Assembly: GCF_007273535.1 (NCBI RefSeq)
Contig: NZ_RIBP01000001.1
Location: 1,054,001-1,118,000 of the forward strand
DNA from: Niallia circulans
GTDB lineage: Bacteria > Bacillota > Bacilli > Bacillales > Cytobacillaceae
Direction of reading: 5' to 3'
DNA: 64,000 nucleotides
Part shown: positions 33,414 through 43,467 of the stretch, piece by piece
How positions within the stretch are numbered: position 1 is the stretch's first letter
Layout: the number at the start of each line of letters is the position of its first letter
Notes under the pieces: generated by a model
The model's database searches: none
Told to the model about the DNA's origin: nothing
Seen by the model: only the letters and a program-made list of their open reading frames with translations
Translations under genes and position numbers: made by a program

Positions 33414-34544
33414 TTAGTATTTCCCTAAACCAGAGTCTGGTGTCTGGATAATAACAGGGTTTTTGTCTGGGTTCAGCCATTTTAAAACAGTCGTAACATT
33501 TGATTTTGACGTGGCCGTACAGCCGGCAGTATAGCCGTATTTCCCTGCCACATGGAAGAATATCGCACTACCTTTGCCCGCAACCGGGTTTTTCGTATTG
33601 TAATTAATAACAAACCCTAAATCGTACTCAGGTATATTCATTTTTTCCGCACTTTTCCAGCGTCCATTGTTTTTAGAAGCCTTTTGCCATGTATTATATA
33701 AGGAAGAAGCTGGATCATCTACCCATACATCATCATTCGTAATTTTACGGTATGGTAATTTAGTACCTGGATTTGCACCTCTGCCAAACGCAGTACCAAT
33801 CGTATATTTTCCTGTCGGCGATGCTTGTGAGCCTTCTGACATTTTGTCAGTCATCCCCTTTTTGCCAAGCACACCTGTCATAGAATTGACTTGCTTCCAC
33901 TTACCCTTTGATTTCTCAAATGTTCGGATTGTAGCTGTTTTTGATGAAGAATTCGCTGATGTAACTAAAATCAGCTGTTGGGCATTCCCAAGCGTCTTCA
34001 TATTATTAACAGTATCGACAATCGATTGCTTCGAAGAACTATTAGATGATGAAGTTGCTTTTACATATGTACCGCTGACATAGCCCGTTTTTCCTTTAAA
34101 ATCGATTTTATACCAGCCATTAGATTCCTTCTTTTGAACTGACAGCTTTGTTCCCTTTTTAACAGAACCAATCACTTTAGACTTTGTACTTGAACCGCTT
34201 CTTACGTTCAGAGTATCTGCCGTCACCGTGTATGTAGTCTTTGGCGCAGATGTAGTCGCTTTCACATATGATCCGCTGACATAGCCTGTTTTTCCTTTGA
34301 ATGTAATCTTATACCAGCCATTAGATTCCTTCTTTTGAACTGACAGCTTTGTTCCCTTTTTAACAGAACCAATCACTTTAGACTTTGTACTTGAACCGCT
34401 TCTTACGTTCAATGTATCTGCCGTTACCGTGTATGTTACCGAGCTTGCTGCTTCAGCAACAGATGGTGTTAACATCCCAGTACCTACAACTAAACTAGAA
34501 CTGATAATTAAGCATGTTAGCAGCATACAAATATACTTTTTCAC
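33414..34544 (-). CDS. Secreted protein with two SH3b domains and an L,D-transpeptidase domain
   Basis: 376 residues from a GTG (34544) after GGAAGTGAAGAGA; this start gives a clear signal peptide (KKYICMLLTCLIISSSLVVG, cleavage near AEAASS). Two bacterial SH3 domains follow (TADTLNVRSGSSTKSKVIGS repeated with a 67-residue period), then a YkuD-type catalytic domain with the motif FHVAGKYGYTAGCTATSKS, giving the catalytic His and Cys. It likely binds and crosslinks or trims peptidoglycan. Longer upstream starts are possible but would bury the signal peptide. The two SH3 repeats share 100 identical bases. Confidence 0.87.
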   Translation of the reverse strand: MKKYICMLLTCLIISSSLVVGTGMLTPSVAEAASSVTYTVTADTLNVRSGSSTKSKVIGSVKKGTKLSVQKKESNGWYKITFKGKTGYVSGSYVKATTSAPKTTYTVTADTLNVRSGSSTKSKVIGSVKKGTKLSVQKKESNGWYKIDFKGKTGYVSGTYVKATSSSNSSSKQSIVDTVNNMKTLGNAQQLILVTSANSSSKTATIRTFEKSKGKWKQVNSMTGVLGKKGMTDKMSEGSQASPTGKYTIGTAFGRGANPGTKLPYRKITNDDVWVDDPASSLYNTWQKASKNNGRWKSAEKMNIPEYDLGFVINYNTKNPVAGKGSAIFFHVAGKYGYTAGCTATSKSNVTTVLKWLNPDKNPVIIQTPDSGLGKY

Positions 34545-34764
34545 TCTCTTCACTTCCTTTCCTGATAACCTCCATATTGTAACAGGTTTTATCCAATTAC
34601 TAGATTTCATCACAAAAAAATCATTAAATTGTAATCGTTGACATATTTTTATTTCTTGAGATAAACGCAAATGCACTAGCTTTCATACCCAATCACTATT
34701 ACTAATCCTGTTATAAATGATTTGTTAACAGGTATTAATATAATAAGTCACTAGAGCCTTTAAT

Positions 34765-34802
34765 AATAAAGAGGCGCGGACATAAAATCCGTGCCTCTTT
34801 CA
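34765..34802 (-). terminator. Terminator of the chemoreceptor gene
   Basis: AAAGAGGCACGGA / TCCGCGCCTCTTT stem followed by ATTATT on the minus strand. Confidence 0.8.
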
Positions 34803-34812
34803 AAAGAATATA

Positions 34813-36888
34813 CTAGTCTTCTTTTTTCTTTAATTTAAAGAAGTTAATTTTAGATTTCATTTCATAGGTCATCTCACCTAAGCTGACAGCTGATGCACTG
34901 ACTTCTTGGATGGAAGCAGACATTTCCTCAGCAGATGCTGAAATCTCCTCTGCTGAGGCAGCTACATCTTCTGCTATAGCTCCTGTATGATCCAATTCTT
35001 CCATAATTGCCGTTTTTTCTTGTTGGATTTTTAGCGAAGAATCTTTAATTTCTTTAATTTTTGGTGAAATATCTTCTACAGCATTTATTATTTCTTCAAA
35101 AGAATGAATAGTTGTATCTAACTGTCCTCTTTGAGATAGAAGTTCTTTGTTAACATCCTCTGCTGATTCAACCATTTGCGTAGTATCTTTAGAAACACCA
35201 TTAATAATGGAATCAATCTTATCAGAAGACTCTCTGCTTTTTTCTGCCAAGTTTCTTATCTCATTCGCAACAACAGCGAAACCTTTACCAGAATCACCAA
35301 CCCTTGCTGCTTCAATTGCTGCATTTAATGCTAACAGATTCGTTTGTTCCGCAATTGAGTTAATAATCTCTGTCATCTCATTAACATTGCGGATGTTTAA
35401 TTCAACAGATTTGACTCTTTCTATCAATTCCATAAATGTTGTATTCAATGACTCGAAAGCCCTCATCATCATATTCATTTCTTGACTGCTTTCATTTGCC
35501 ATACTCAAAATAGAATTAGTTGAAGAATCGACGTCATTAATTGATTGTGTCATCATATCTAAGCTTGTGCCAAATTGATTTAGCCCAGAGTTTACACTTT
35601 TGATTTTATGATGCTGCTCTGTTGCGCCTTCCGCGACAGTTGTAATCGCTGTTGCAACGTTCTCCGAAGTGGCACTCATTTGTTGAGAAAACGAAGATAG
35701 GTTTTGAGCATGATCATCAATACTTAAAGCATTTGTCTGGAAGTTATTAATAACATCTGTTAAGTTATTTTGCATATTAAACAGTGATCTTCCGATATCT
35801 CCAAGCTCATCTTTTCTTGTCAGATCTTTCTCTGCAAATTCGTTCACTAAACCGCCATCTGCCACAACTTCTGCTATATTACTATATTTCTTCGCTGTTT
35901 TCCCCATCCGGTTTGAATAAATAACAATCGCTATTGTAACCAAAACAATCGAAACAAGTCCAGAAAGAACAAAAATTCTCAGCAAGTCATTTAGGCTATC
36001 AAATAGCTTGCTTTCACTTACACTTATTCCTATCTTCCAGTCCGTATTAGGAATAGTTGAAAAGTAGTAAAAATACTTTTCATTATCTGCAGTATATTCT
36101 GTTTTCCCTGTCTTATTTGCTAGCATATATTTAGAAGCAGTAACCAAGGAAGAGTTTTTATCATCCAGAATGCTTTCCTTTGTTAAACGGTTTTCATCTA
36201 CACCGCCAAGAAGAACCCCATCACTCTGTACCAACATGGCTTTCCCGTCGTAATCAATGTTTGCTTCCGTAATTAACTTCTGAATGCTGCTAATATCAAC
36301 ATCCACTGTAACGACACCCATTAAATTCCCATTTTGATTCTTAAATGGATAAGCAGTTGTTACCATCGAAACATTTGTAGATGGATCAGCATATGCCTTT
36401 GTCCATCCTCCGTTTGCTTGAGACCCAACTTTATACCACTCTGTTGTCCAAATATCTAGGTCACCTGTAGTATAGGAATCATCAGCAGTAACCTTATCTC
36501 CATCCTTATAGGCATATGGCGCGTACTGTTTTTTACCTTTAACTGCGTTTGGCTCGAACCAAATTCCCATCCCAAAAGTTTCATTATACATAGGAATGTA
36601 ATTTTGCAATAAACCATTATAATCTTTATCCTTTAATAAATCAGAATTAACTTCAACTGTTTTTGCCAAACTGTTGGCTAAACCATTTTCCTTTTCCAAA
36701 ATGGTAGTAATACCTTGCGCAGTTTCTTCTATTTTTGTATTCATTGCATAATCAAGTTGTCGCTTGATGATTTGTTTTGAAAAGGTATAGCCAATTGACG
36801 AAATAACAACTAACGCAATGATGATAATAGGAACAACAAATGAAATAAGCGATGCTGCAATACTTTTCTTACGATGTTTGAATTTCAT
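34813..36888 (-). CDS. Methyl-accepting chemotaxis protein with double Cache sensor
   Basis: 691 residues. Membrane helix 1 at about residues 12-35, extracellular dCache domain to about 305 (MGIWFEPNAVKGKKQYAPYA, WTTEWYKVGSQANGGWTKAY, VVTVDVDISSIQ), membrane helix 2 around 310-332, HAMP to 385, then the long cytoplasmic signalling helix with the hairpin tip IAEQTNLLALNAAIEAARVG (about 510-530). It ends FFKLKKKED without a CheR pentapeptide. dCache receptors bind small molecules such as amino acids or acids; the ligand is not evident. It is monocistronic. Confidence 0.93.
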   Translation of the reverse strand: MKFKHRKKSIAASLISFVVPIIIIALVVISSIGYTFSKQIIKRQLDYAMNTKIEETAQGITTILEKENGLANSLAKTVEVNSDLLKDKDYNGLLQNYIPMYNETFGMGIWFEPNAVKGKKQYAPYAYKDGDKVTADDSYTTGDLDIWTTEWYKVGSQANGGWTKAYADPSTNVSMVTTAYPFKNQNGNLMGVVTVDVDISSIQKLITEANIDYDGKAMLVQSDGVLLGGVDENRLTKESILDDKNSSLVTASKYMLANKTGKTEYTADNEKYFYYFSTIPNTDWKIGISVSESKLFDSLNDLLRIFVLSGLVSIVLVTIAIVIYSNRMGKTAKKYSNIAEVVADGGLVNEFAEKDLTRKDELGDIGRSLFNMQNNLTDVINNFQTNALSIDDHAQNLSSFSQQMSATSENVATAITTVAEGATEQHHKIKSVNSGLNQFGTSLDMMTQSINDVDSSTNSILSMANESSQEMNMMMRAFESLNTTFMELIERVKSVELNIRNVNEMTEIINSIAEQTNLLALNAAIEAARVGDSGKGFAVVANEIRNLAEKSRESSDKIDSIINGVSKDTTQMVESAEDVNKELLSQRGQLDTTIHSFEEIINAVEDISPKIKEIKDSSLKIQQEKTAIMEELDHTGAIAEDVAASAEEISASAEEMSASIQEVSASAVSLGEMTYEMKSKINFFKLKKKED

Positions 36889-37052
36889 ATTTCCCCCTAA
36901 TTTCTTTATAATAGATTACTATATGACTACTATCGTCTAGGTAGAAGGAATTATGAAGTGCTTCTCATAAAAAAAACGCAAATTTCGACATCTGAAATTT
37001 CTCGAAGTAATACTATGGATTTGTCTGCAAGGAACTTTGGGTGATATTTGCA

Positions 37053-37083
37053 TAAAAAAGGCTTCCTATGTTAAGGAAGCCTC
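37053..37083 (-). terminator. Terminator of the cyd operon
   Basis: GAGGCTTCCTTAACATAGGA then AGCC and TTTTTT on the minus strand; a clean GC-rich stem about 45 bases after cydC. Confidence 0.88.
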
Positions 37084-37127
37084 TGATGAATTCTATGAAG
37101 TAATTATTAAAATTCATCGATATCTCT

Positions 37128-38846
37128 TTACAGCAAACTTTCCTCCAACATTTTCATTTGATAAAAATAGCCTTCCTTAAACATCAGCTCTTGATAAGAG
37201 CCAGATTCTATTATATTTCCTTGATCCATTACAATAATTGTATCCATTTTGTCTAATCCTTGTAAGCGGTGACTGACTAGAATTAATGTATCTTGTTCGG
37301 CTGCTTTAAATAGATTTTGGTAAATAGTTTGTTCTGTCAGTGCATCTAATGATGAGGTTGGTTCATCTAATAACCAGAGATGGCCCTTTTTAAGGAAAGC
37401 TCTTGCAATTGCTAGACGCTGTCTTTCACCACCAGACAGATTTTCAGCATTCTCTAATACAGGCTGATCTAATGAAAAATGCTCAAGATTCACCTTATAT
37501 AAGGCATCCTTCAGCACATCATCAGTAAGGTCATTACCTGCTAATTGAAGATTTTCGCGGATTGTACCGTAGAAGAAATGATTCTCCTGTAATACTACCT
37601 TTGTTTTTCCCCAGATTGCCTCGTCAGCAATACTAGCTGTATCATGTTCATCCCAGTTAACCGTTCCTTTTTGAACCTGTATTAACTTTAAAATGATTTG
37701 GAGCAAGGTTGATTTTCCCGAACCACTCGCACCAACAATTGCGACATTGGATTTAGCTGAAATGGTTAATGATAGATTCGTAATGATAGTGCGCCAATCT
37801 CCTTGATAAGTAAATTGGATGTCTTTAAACGTAAGTGCCGGTGCTTGATCTGCTAGCTTATGAATAGATGGTTGTGTACCACTTCTTTGAATTTCAGGAT
37901 CTTCTATAACATCGTATAAACGCTGTGTAGCGTCCTGACTTTCCTGCATATAGACTGGAAAGACTGCCATCGGAGCTGCTGGCTCAAAAACTGTTAAGGA
38001 AATCATGACCAGCATTGCTAGAAAAACCCCTTCTAATGTTCCAGTAGTTACTAAATATGCACCAATTGCTAGCACAAACCAGCTAACAACAAAGGTAATA
38101 AATCCATTAATCGATTGACTGGAAATTTTATTTATATTTTCAGTCTTTTGTTGATTAACATAAGCTTCCGATTGACTTAATAGATGATATTGTTTTTTCT
38201 GCAGTTGTTGAAACAGCTTTAAATCGCGAAATCCAAACATCATTTCTGTTATATATGTTGATAAATGACCTCTTTCTTGCCTAACTTTTCCGTTAATTTT
38301 CACCTGTCTTAACGTGAATAGAGCTGGAATAATAATAGTAGTCAATAAAAAGCCGATTATTAATATAACTGCAATCTGTACAGAATAGAAGCTTGTAAAG
38401 AGAATGGTGCTAATAAAAACTAGTAATAACACGATTGGTGGGTAAAAGACTCTCAAAAAGAAATTTTGCAGGCTCTCAACATCCCCAACAACACGTGCCA
38501 ATAAATCACCACTGCGATATTTATAGAATACATTTGGAACTAGTGGTGTTAATTTTTCAAAGAATGCTACTCGTAAATTACTTAAAATCGTAAAAGTTGC
38601 TCTATGGGAATAAAGACGTTCTCCATATTTTGCCCCTGCTTTCACAAGACCAAGCAATTTCACAGCCGATGTTAAAATAATTAATGTATAAAAGGGAGGG
38701 ATTAAGGCAGATTTAGAAATAAGATAACCACTTGCAGCAAAAAGGCCAACACTGCTTATACCAGCAATGAAGCCACAAACAACTGCAATCACGATATCTT
38801 TTTTCTCGATTAACATTAACTTAATCACTTTTACCAAAGATTTCAT
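37128..38846 (-). CDS. cydC: Thiol reductant ABC exporter subunit CydC
   Basis: 572 residues: six membrane helices (to about 320) and an ATPase domain with Walker A GASGSGKST, signature LSGGERQRLAIARA, Walker B LWLLDEPTSS. With CydD it exports cysteine/glutathione, needed to assemble cytochrome bd. Its ATG overlaps the cydD stop (TAATG). In Bacillus subtilis naming the second half-transporter of the operon is called CydD, so labels may be swapped between databases. Confidence 0.93.
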   Translation of the reverse strand: MKSLVKVIKLMLIEKKDIVIAVVCGFIAGISSVGLFAASGYLISKSALIPPFYTLIILTSAVKLLGLVKAGAKYGERLYSHRATFTILSNLRVAFFEKLTPLVPNVFYKYRSGDLLARVVGDVESLQNFFLRVFYPPIVLLLVFISTILFTSFYSVQIAVILIIGFLLTTIIIPALFTLRQVKINGKVRQERGHLSTYITEMMFGFRDLKLFQQLQKKQYHLLSQSEAYVNQQKTENINKISSQSINGFITFVVSWFVLAIGAYLVTTGTLEGVFLAMLVMISLTVFEPAAPMAVFPVYMQESQDATQRLYDVIEDPEIQRSGTQPSIHKLADQAPALTFKDIQFTYQGDWRTIITNLSLTISAKSNVAIVGASGSGKSTLLQIILKLIQVQKGTVNWDEHDTASIADEAIWGKTKVVLQENHFFYGTIRENLQLAGNDLTDDVLKDALYKVNLEHFSLDQPVLENAENLSGGERQRLAIARAFLKKGHLWLLDEPTSSLDALTEQTIYQNLFKAAEQDTLILVSHRLQGLDKMDTIIVMDQGNIIESGSYQELMFKEGYFYQMKMLEESLL

Positions 38847-40576
38847 TATTTTGCCCCCCCTTTTTGAATAGTAACAACTTTTTGATAGGCAGGTACATTG
38901 TCAAGCAAGTATGCATGTGTACCGATTGCTTGTAATTGCCCATTTTCCAAATAAAGAATTTGATCTGCATTTTGAATGGTGTGCAAACGGTGTGCAACCG
39001 TTATAACGGTTGCCATTTCACTTAGTTTTTCAATCGATTGCTGCAAAATACCTTCCGTAGCTAGATCAAGTCCTCGTGTTGGCTCATCAAGTAAAACAAT
39101 ATTTGGTTTTTTAAGAAAGGCTCGAGCAATGGATACGCGCTGCTTCTCTCCACTTGAAAGTCCCCTGCCAGCTTCGCCTATGCTTGTTTGTAATCCCTTT
39201 TCTAAGGAAGTAATTAGCGGTAAAAGCCCTGCTAGTTTTGCAGCTTCATATACAGCCTTTTCATCAACCGCTTCTGACATCCCCATTGAAATATTTTCAA
39301 GTATCGTACCAGAAAAAATATAAGGGTGTTGTGAAATATATGAAATCTGCTTTAACCAAGAAGCTTCCGTAAAGGCAGTGAGCTCCATATTATTGAGTTT
39401 AACTGACCCGTGGTCTGGCGTTATCATTCCTGCCAATAAATGAAGCAACGTAGATTTACCTGTGCCACTTGCACCAACTATCGCAATTTTTTGTTTTGGT
39501 AGAAATGTAGCAGTCACAGGCTGTAATTGAAAGCCATCATCAGGATAGGTATACCCTACCTGATCAAGCATTACTGTTGGTGGAGTATCCTGCTCAGGTA
39601 TTTCTTGGGTTCCCCATACTATCAAACTATCTTGTTCTTCAAATTCTTCCAATACTTTTTTTGTAGCTCCCATACTTGCCCTGCCATTATGAAAGGTTAA
39701 TCCTAGTTCTTTTAATGAAGTAAAAAACTCCGGAACTAAAATTAGAATTAAAAAGGCAGTAAAGAAGGATAAGTTTTGATAAATAATCATTTGGATAGCC
39801 AGTTCCAGTGCAACAATTCCGATACTTAACATCGAAATAAGTTCAAGTGCAAAGGATTGTGTAAAGGCAATTTTAAGAATATCAAGCGTTGTGTCACGAA
39901 AGCCTAAACTTGTTTTCTCTAATTCATCCTTTTGACGATTCGTTTGATCGAATAGCTTTAACGTAACAAGCCCTTTTAATGTATCAAGAAATTTGCCAGA
40001 AAAAGAAGCTAATTTTTCTAACTTCTCTTCTGACTTTTTTTGCGTTTTAATACCGATAATAATCATGTAAATCGGAATAAAAGGTGCCGAAACGATTAAT
40101 ATTAGGCCAGAGTTCACATGCTGTGTTAAAACTACTATTAATATTAATATTGGCACAAAAATACTCTGCATCACTTGTGGAATAAACTGGCTATAAAAGC
40201 TGTCCATTTCATCAACACCATCAAGCAGCATGCTAACCTTTTTCCCTGTCTGCCCTTGTCCGGCAATGTGCAGGGAGCTTTTCGTATATTTTGTTAATAA
40301 TTCACGACGAATATTTCCCTTAACATCACTAGCTATTGATACTCCGATATGTTTACTTAAATAATCCGAACCAGACCTCATTAGTAATATCAATAATAAA
40401 AGTAGTAGCCATGGTCCAATATTCTCAAAAGATTGATCCTTCAAAAACACCCCGTCAACAATACTCGTCATTGCAAAAGCCTGTGTAATAATTGCTATGC
40501 CAAGTAGTAAAGTTAATCCCATTAACATAAAGATGCTTTTTTTATATAGCCATATGGTCTGCTTTAGCTTTTGCAT
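38846..40576 (-). CDS. cydD: Thiol reductant ABC exporter subunit CydD
   Basis: 576 residues from ATG 40576 (AAAAAGGGC upstream); an upstream in-frame ATG lies inside cydB. Six membrane helices, then an ATPase domain with Walker A GASGTGKST, signature LSSGEKQRVSIARA and Walker B IVLLDEPTRGLD. Forms a heterodimer with CydC. It follows cydB in the four-gene operon cydABDC. (B. subtilis naming: CydC.). Confidence 0.93.
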   Translation of the reverse strand: MQKLKQTIWLYKKSIFMLMGLTLLLGIAIITQAFAMTSIVDGVFLKDQSFENIGPWLLLLLLILLMRSGSDYLSKHIGVSIASDVKGNIRRELLTKYTKSSLHIAGQGQTGKKVSMLLDGVDEMDSFYSQFIPQVMQSIFVPILILIVVLTQHVNSGLILIVSAPFIPIYMIIIGIKTQKKSEEKLEKLASFSGKFLDTLKGLVTLKLFDQTNRQKDELEKTSLGFRDTTLDILKIAFTQSFALELISMLSIGIVALELAIQMIIYQNLSFFTAFLILILVPEFFTSLKELGLTFHNGRASMGATKKVLEEFEEQDSLIVWGTQEIPEQDTPPTVMLDQVGYTYPDDGFQLQPVTATFLPKQKIAIVGASGTGKSTLLHLLAGMITPDHGSVKLNNMELTAFTEASWLKQISYISQHPYIFSGTILENISMGMSEAVDEKAVYEAAKLAGLLPLITSLEKGLQTSIGEAGRGLSSGEKQRVSIARAFLKKPNIVLLDEPTRGLDLATEGILQQSIEKLSEMATVITVAHRLHTIQNADQILYLENGQLQAIGTHAYLLDNVPAYQKVVTIQKGGAK

Positions 40577-40610
40577 AATCAATTCAGCCCTTTTTAATCT
40601 AGTATTTTCA

Positions 40611-41624
40611 TTACTTCTTTCCCTTGGCATAATTTGCATCAAATAAGAATAGACGCATAAGCAGAATAAGCGACGGAACTAATAAAAGCAGTCCTCCTAT
40701 AAATGCAGCGATAAGTGCAATGGCCATAGAAGGATTCGTAGCACTATCTTCAATATTTATTTGCGGGAAAAGTAAATATGGAAATTTAGCCATTCCATAT
40801 CCGAAAAATGCCAAGAAAAATTGCATCATTACGGCAATAAAGGCAATCCCATAAAATTTCCCAATATATAATAGACTAATGGCAATTAAGAAAAACGCCA
40901 TGGATAAACCAAAAACCCACCATAAATCTATCATATTTTCGAAATTTTGCTGGTTCCTCTGACTTAAAGCAATCATTGTTGTTAATGCCATAATAATGGT
41001 TGGTGTAGCCCAAAACAGTGCCCATTTCCTCACTAGCTGAAGAGCCGGTTTATCATGTGCTCTTGAAGCATAATAAGTAAGAAAGCTTGCACTTATGAAA
41101 AGGACGGATACTATCGCTAACCCAACAATACTCCAAGCTAATGGGCTCGTAAATAACTCCAAATACTTTAATGATACTTGGCCGTTATGTTCAGAAATAA
41201 ATCCGCCCTCAGAAATCGTTAAAGCAACCGACAGAGATGCAGGGATAAATAACCCTGTAGCACCATATAGAAACATGTAAACATTACTTTGCTTTGATCC
41301 ATAATTTTCAAACGCATAAAACGAGCCTCGAATCGCTATTAAGATAATGGCGAAGCTTGCAGGAACAAGTAATGCAGATCCATAATAGTAGGCTGATGAT
41401 GGAAAAAAACCGACAATGCCAACAAAAAAGAATACTAGAAATACATTGGTTACTTCCCAAACCGGAGATAAATATCGCGAAATAATTTTGTTTATGATGT
41501 GATCACGTTTTGTTACCTTTGCAAAATAAGCAAAGAAGCCTGCACCAAAATCAATTGATGCCACAATTAGATAACCATATAAAAACAACCATAATACGCT
41601 AATCCCTATGATTTCATAGCTCAT
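40611..41624 (-). CDS. cydB: Cytochrome bd ubiquinol oxidase subunit II
   Basis: 337 residues with about eight helices; ASIDFGAGFFAYFAKVTKRD near the start and WEVTNVFLVFFFVGIVGFFP around residue 60 are the CydB pattern. It carries no haem itself but stabilises the bd oxidase. Its ATG overlaps the cydA stop (ATGA), so translation is coupled. Confidence 0.94.
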   Translation of the reverse strand: MSYEIIGISVLWLFLYGYLIVASIDFGAGFFAYFAKVTKRDHIINKIISRYLSPVWEVTNVFLVFFFVGIVGFFPSSAYYYGSALLVPASFAIILIAIRGSFYAFENYGSKQSNVYMFLYGATGLFIPASLSVALTISEGGFISEHNGQVSLKYLELFTSPLAWSIVGLAIVSVLFISASFLTYYASRAHDKPALQLVRKWALFWATPTIIMALTTMIALSQRNQQNFENMIDLWWVFGLSMAFFLIAISLLYIGKFYGIAFIAVMMQFFLAFFGYGMAKFPYLLFPQINIEDSATNPSMAIALIAAFIGGLLLLVPSLILLMRLFLFDANYAKGKK

Positions 41625-42973
41625 TTTTTAGCCCCCTTTGAAAGTTCAGGGTAGTGCTTCTCCAAATCAAGCTCCACTGGATTATCTTTAAACAATTTTC
41701 TTAAGGTAAGAATAAATAGTGTGCCAAGCACCACATATAATGCTAAAAATAAGAAGAACATATGCACAATATATGGTGATTTAGTCGCAGCCTCTTCGAC
41801 TGTCATGTAGCCTCTTAAAATCCAAGGCTGTCTGCCAAGCTCCGCGAAAAGCCAACCGAACTCAACTGCTAACATCGCAAGTGGGCCGCCAAGAGCAAGG
41901 AGCCATAGAATAAATTTATTGTGGACATCCCAGCGTTTAAATCTGCTTAATACCAGATACAAAAACGAAACTGCTAATAGGAAGAAACCGATCATAACCA
42001 TCAAATCAAACAAGTAATGAATAATCAATGGCGGTCGTTCGCCTTCAGGTGTTGCCTCTAGTCCTATTACCTCACTTGTAAAATCTCCATGTGCTAAAAA
42101 GCTTAAAAATCCTGGAACTCGAATGGCACCAACGACTTCATTATCTTCATTTAGCCAGCCAAAAAGTACTAAATCAGCCTTTCCTTCTGTTTCAAAGTGC
42201 CATTCTGCGGCAGCTAATTTTTCCGTCTGATGTTTGGCGAGGTATTTTGCTGATAAATCCCCACCTAATGCTGTTAGCACGGAAAAAACAAACATGGAGA
42301 TTACAGTCATTTTTAATGCTTTTTTATGATATTCTGCAGCTCCCTTTTTTCTTAATAGAGCAAATGCCGCAATAGCAGCTAAGATTGCAGCAACTGTTAA
42401 GTACGAGCCACCTAAAACATGAAACACTCTTGTAGGAGTGGATGGGTTTAACATTGCTTCTAATGGATTGACTGCCGAAAATTCACCGTTCTCCATGGTG
42501 AAGCCTGAAGGTGAATTCATAAACGAATTAACTGTACTTATAAAGACCGCTGACATACCAGCCCCAATAATAACGGGTAAGGATATTAACCAGTGTGTAT
42601 ATTTACTTTTAAAGCGATCCCATGTATAAAGGTAAATACCGAGGAAAATCGCTTCAAAGAAAAACGCAAAAACCTCCATAAATAGTGGCAATGCAATCAC
42701 ATTACCTGCAAGCTGCATAAAGTTTGGCCAAACAAGTGATAACTGTAAAGCGATAGCAGTCCCTGTAACTACCCCTATTGCTACAGATATAACAAAACCT
42801 CTGGACCATCGTTTAGCTAATAATTCATAATGTTTATCTTTCTTTCTAATGCCAATAAACTCAGCTAATGAAATAAATAATGGTACACCTACACCTAAAG
42901 TAGCAAAAACAATATGAAAAATCAGAGTCATAGCTGTTATTAATCTACTTATTGTAACTGTATCAAACTCCAT
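41621..42973 (-). CDS. cydA: Cytochrome bd ubiquinol oxidase subunit I
   Basis: 450 residues, the short-Q-loop form typical of Firmicutes. Haem ligands are expected at His 19-20 (LIFHIVFATLGVGVPLFISL), His 183-185 (FHVLGGSYL) and a methionine near 330; GRQPWILRGYMTVEEA near residue 395 is the conserved C-terminal stretch. It reduces oxygen to water at high affinity under low oxygen. Strong AGGAGG before the ATG. First gene of the cydABDC operon; a Rex-like site lies in its leader. Confidence 0.95.
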   Translation of the reverse strand: MEFDTVTISRLITAMTLIFHIVFATLGVGVPLFISLAEFIGIRKKDKHYELLAKRWSRGFVISVAIGVVTGTAIALQLSLVWPNFMQLAGNVIALPLFMEVFAFFFEAIFLGIYLYTWDRFKSKYTHWLISLPVIIGAGMSAVFISTVNSFMNSPSGFTMENGEFSAVNPLEAMLNPSTPTRVFHVLGGSYLTVAAILAAIAAFALLRKKGAAEYHKKALKMTVISMFVFSVLTALGGDLSAKYLAKHQTEKLAAAEWHFETEGKADLVLFGWLNEDNEVVGAIRVPGFLSFLAHGDFTSEVIGLEATPEGERPPLIIHYLFDLMVMIGFFLLAVSFLYLVLSRFKRWDVHNKFILWLLALGGPLAMLAVEFGWLFAELGRQPWILRGYMTVEEAATKSPYIVHMFFLFLALYVVLGTLFILTLRKLFKDNPVELDLEKHYPELSKGAKK

Positions 42974-43467
42974 CTTTTCAACCTCCTAATGTAAATTTAT
43001 GTGAAATGATGAACAATCCATTGCAAACTTACTCCTTTTGATAACAGATTGCTCCATTCAAACAACTTCTAAATCCTACTTTGAACAAAATTACATTTAA
43101 ACTATGTACAACATTTATTTTCGAACCTAATTTACTCCTTGGTTATGTTCATATTTCTTTATTACCACTATGTATATAATGTTAACATGAATAGTCACAG
43201 AATAATTGTGAACAAATGGTGTACTTTTTGTGTCAATTTTCGTAAGGATAAGTTTTCCATTTTCACTAAGTTATACAGGTCACCATCATTACCACCTACA
43301 CCTCAAAGTTAGATATCTACTATTTGACTCCATAAGCAATATTGCATTTAACTAATAAATTCAGTCAAAGAATGCTTGACATGATAAAAAATTTATAAAA
43401 GAATGATATGGTAGAAAAATCCACATAATAATGATTCATACTTAATGAATAAAAGGGAGATTAAGTC
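42974..43467. other. Long divergent intergenic region between cydA and the YhgE/Pip gene
   Basis: 494 bases, AT-rich, holding the promoters of both units. TTGACA occurs at 43376-43381 before the plus-strand gene but without a good -10 at the right distance. Besides the Rex-like site (42999-43016), a TTGTGAA half-site lies at 43206-43212. No gene or structured RNA was seen. Confidence 0.5.
42999..43016. promoter_or_regulatory. Rex-like operator in the cyd leader
   Basis: ATGTGAAATGATGAACAA agrees with TTGTGAA-N4-TTCACAA at 11 of 14 informative positions. In Bacillus subtilis cydABCD is under the redox repressor Rex, which fits; the match here is imperfect. Confidence 0.35.

Noticed and set aside
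37128..40576. Reading the two CYD ABC half-transporters as a multidrug exporter
   Set aside because: Direct coupling to cydAB and lengths of 576 and 572 residues fit CydDC better.
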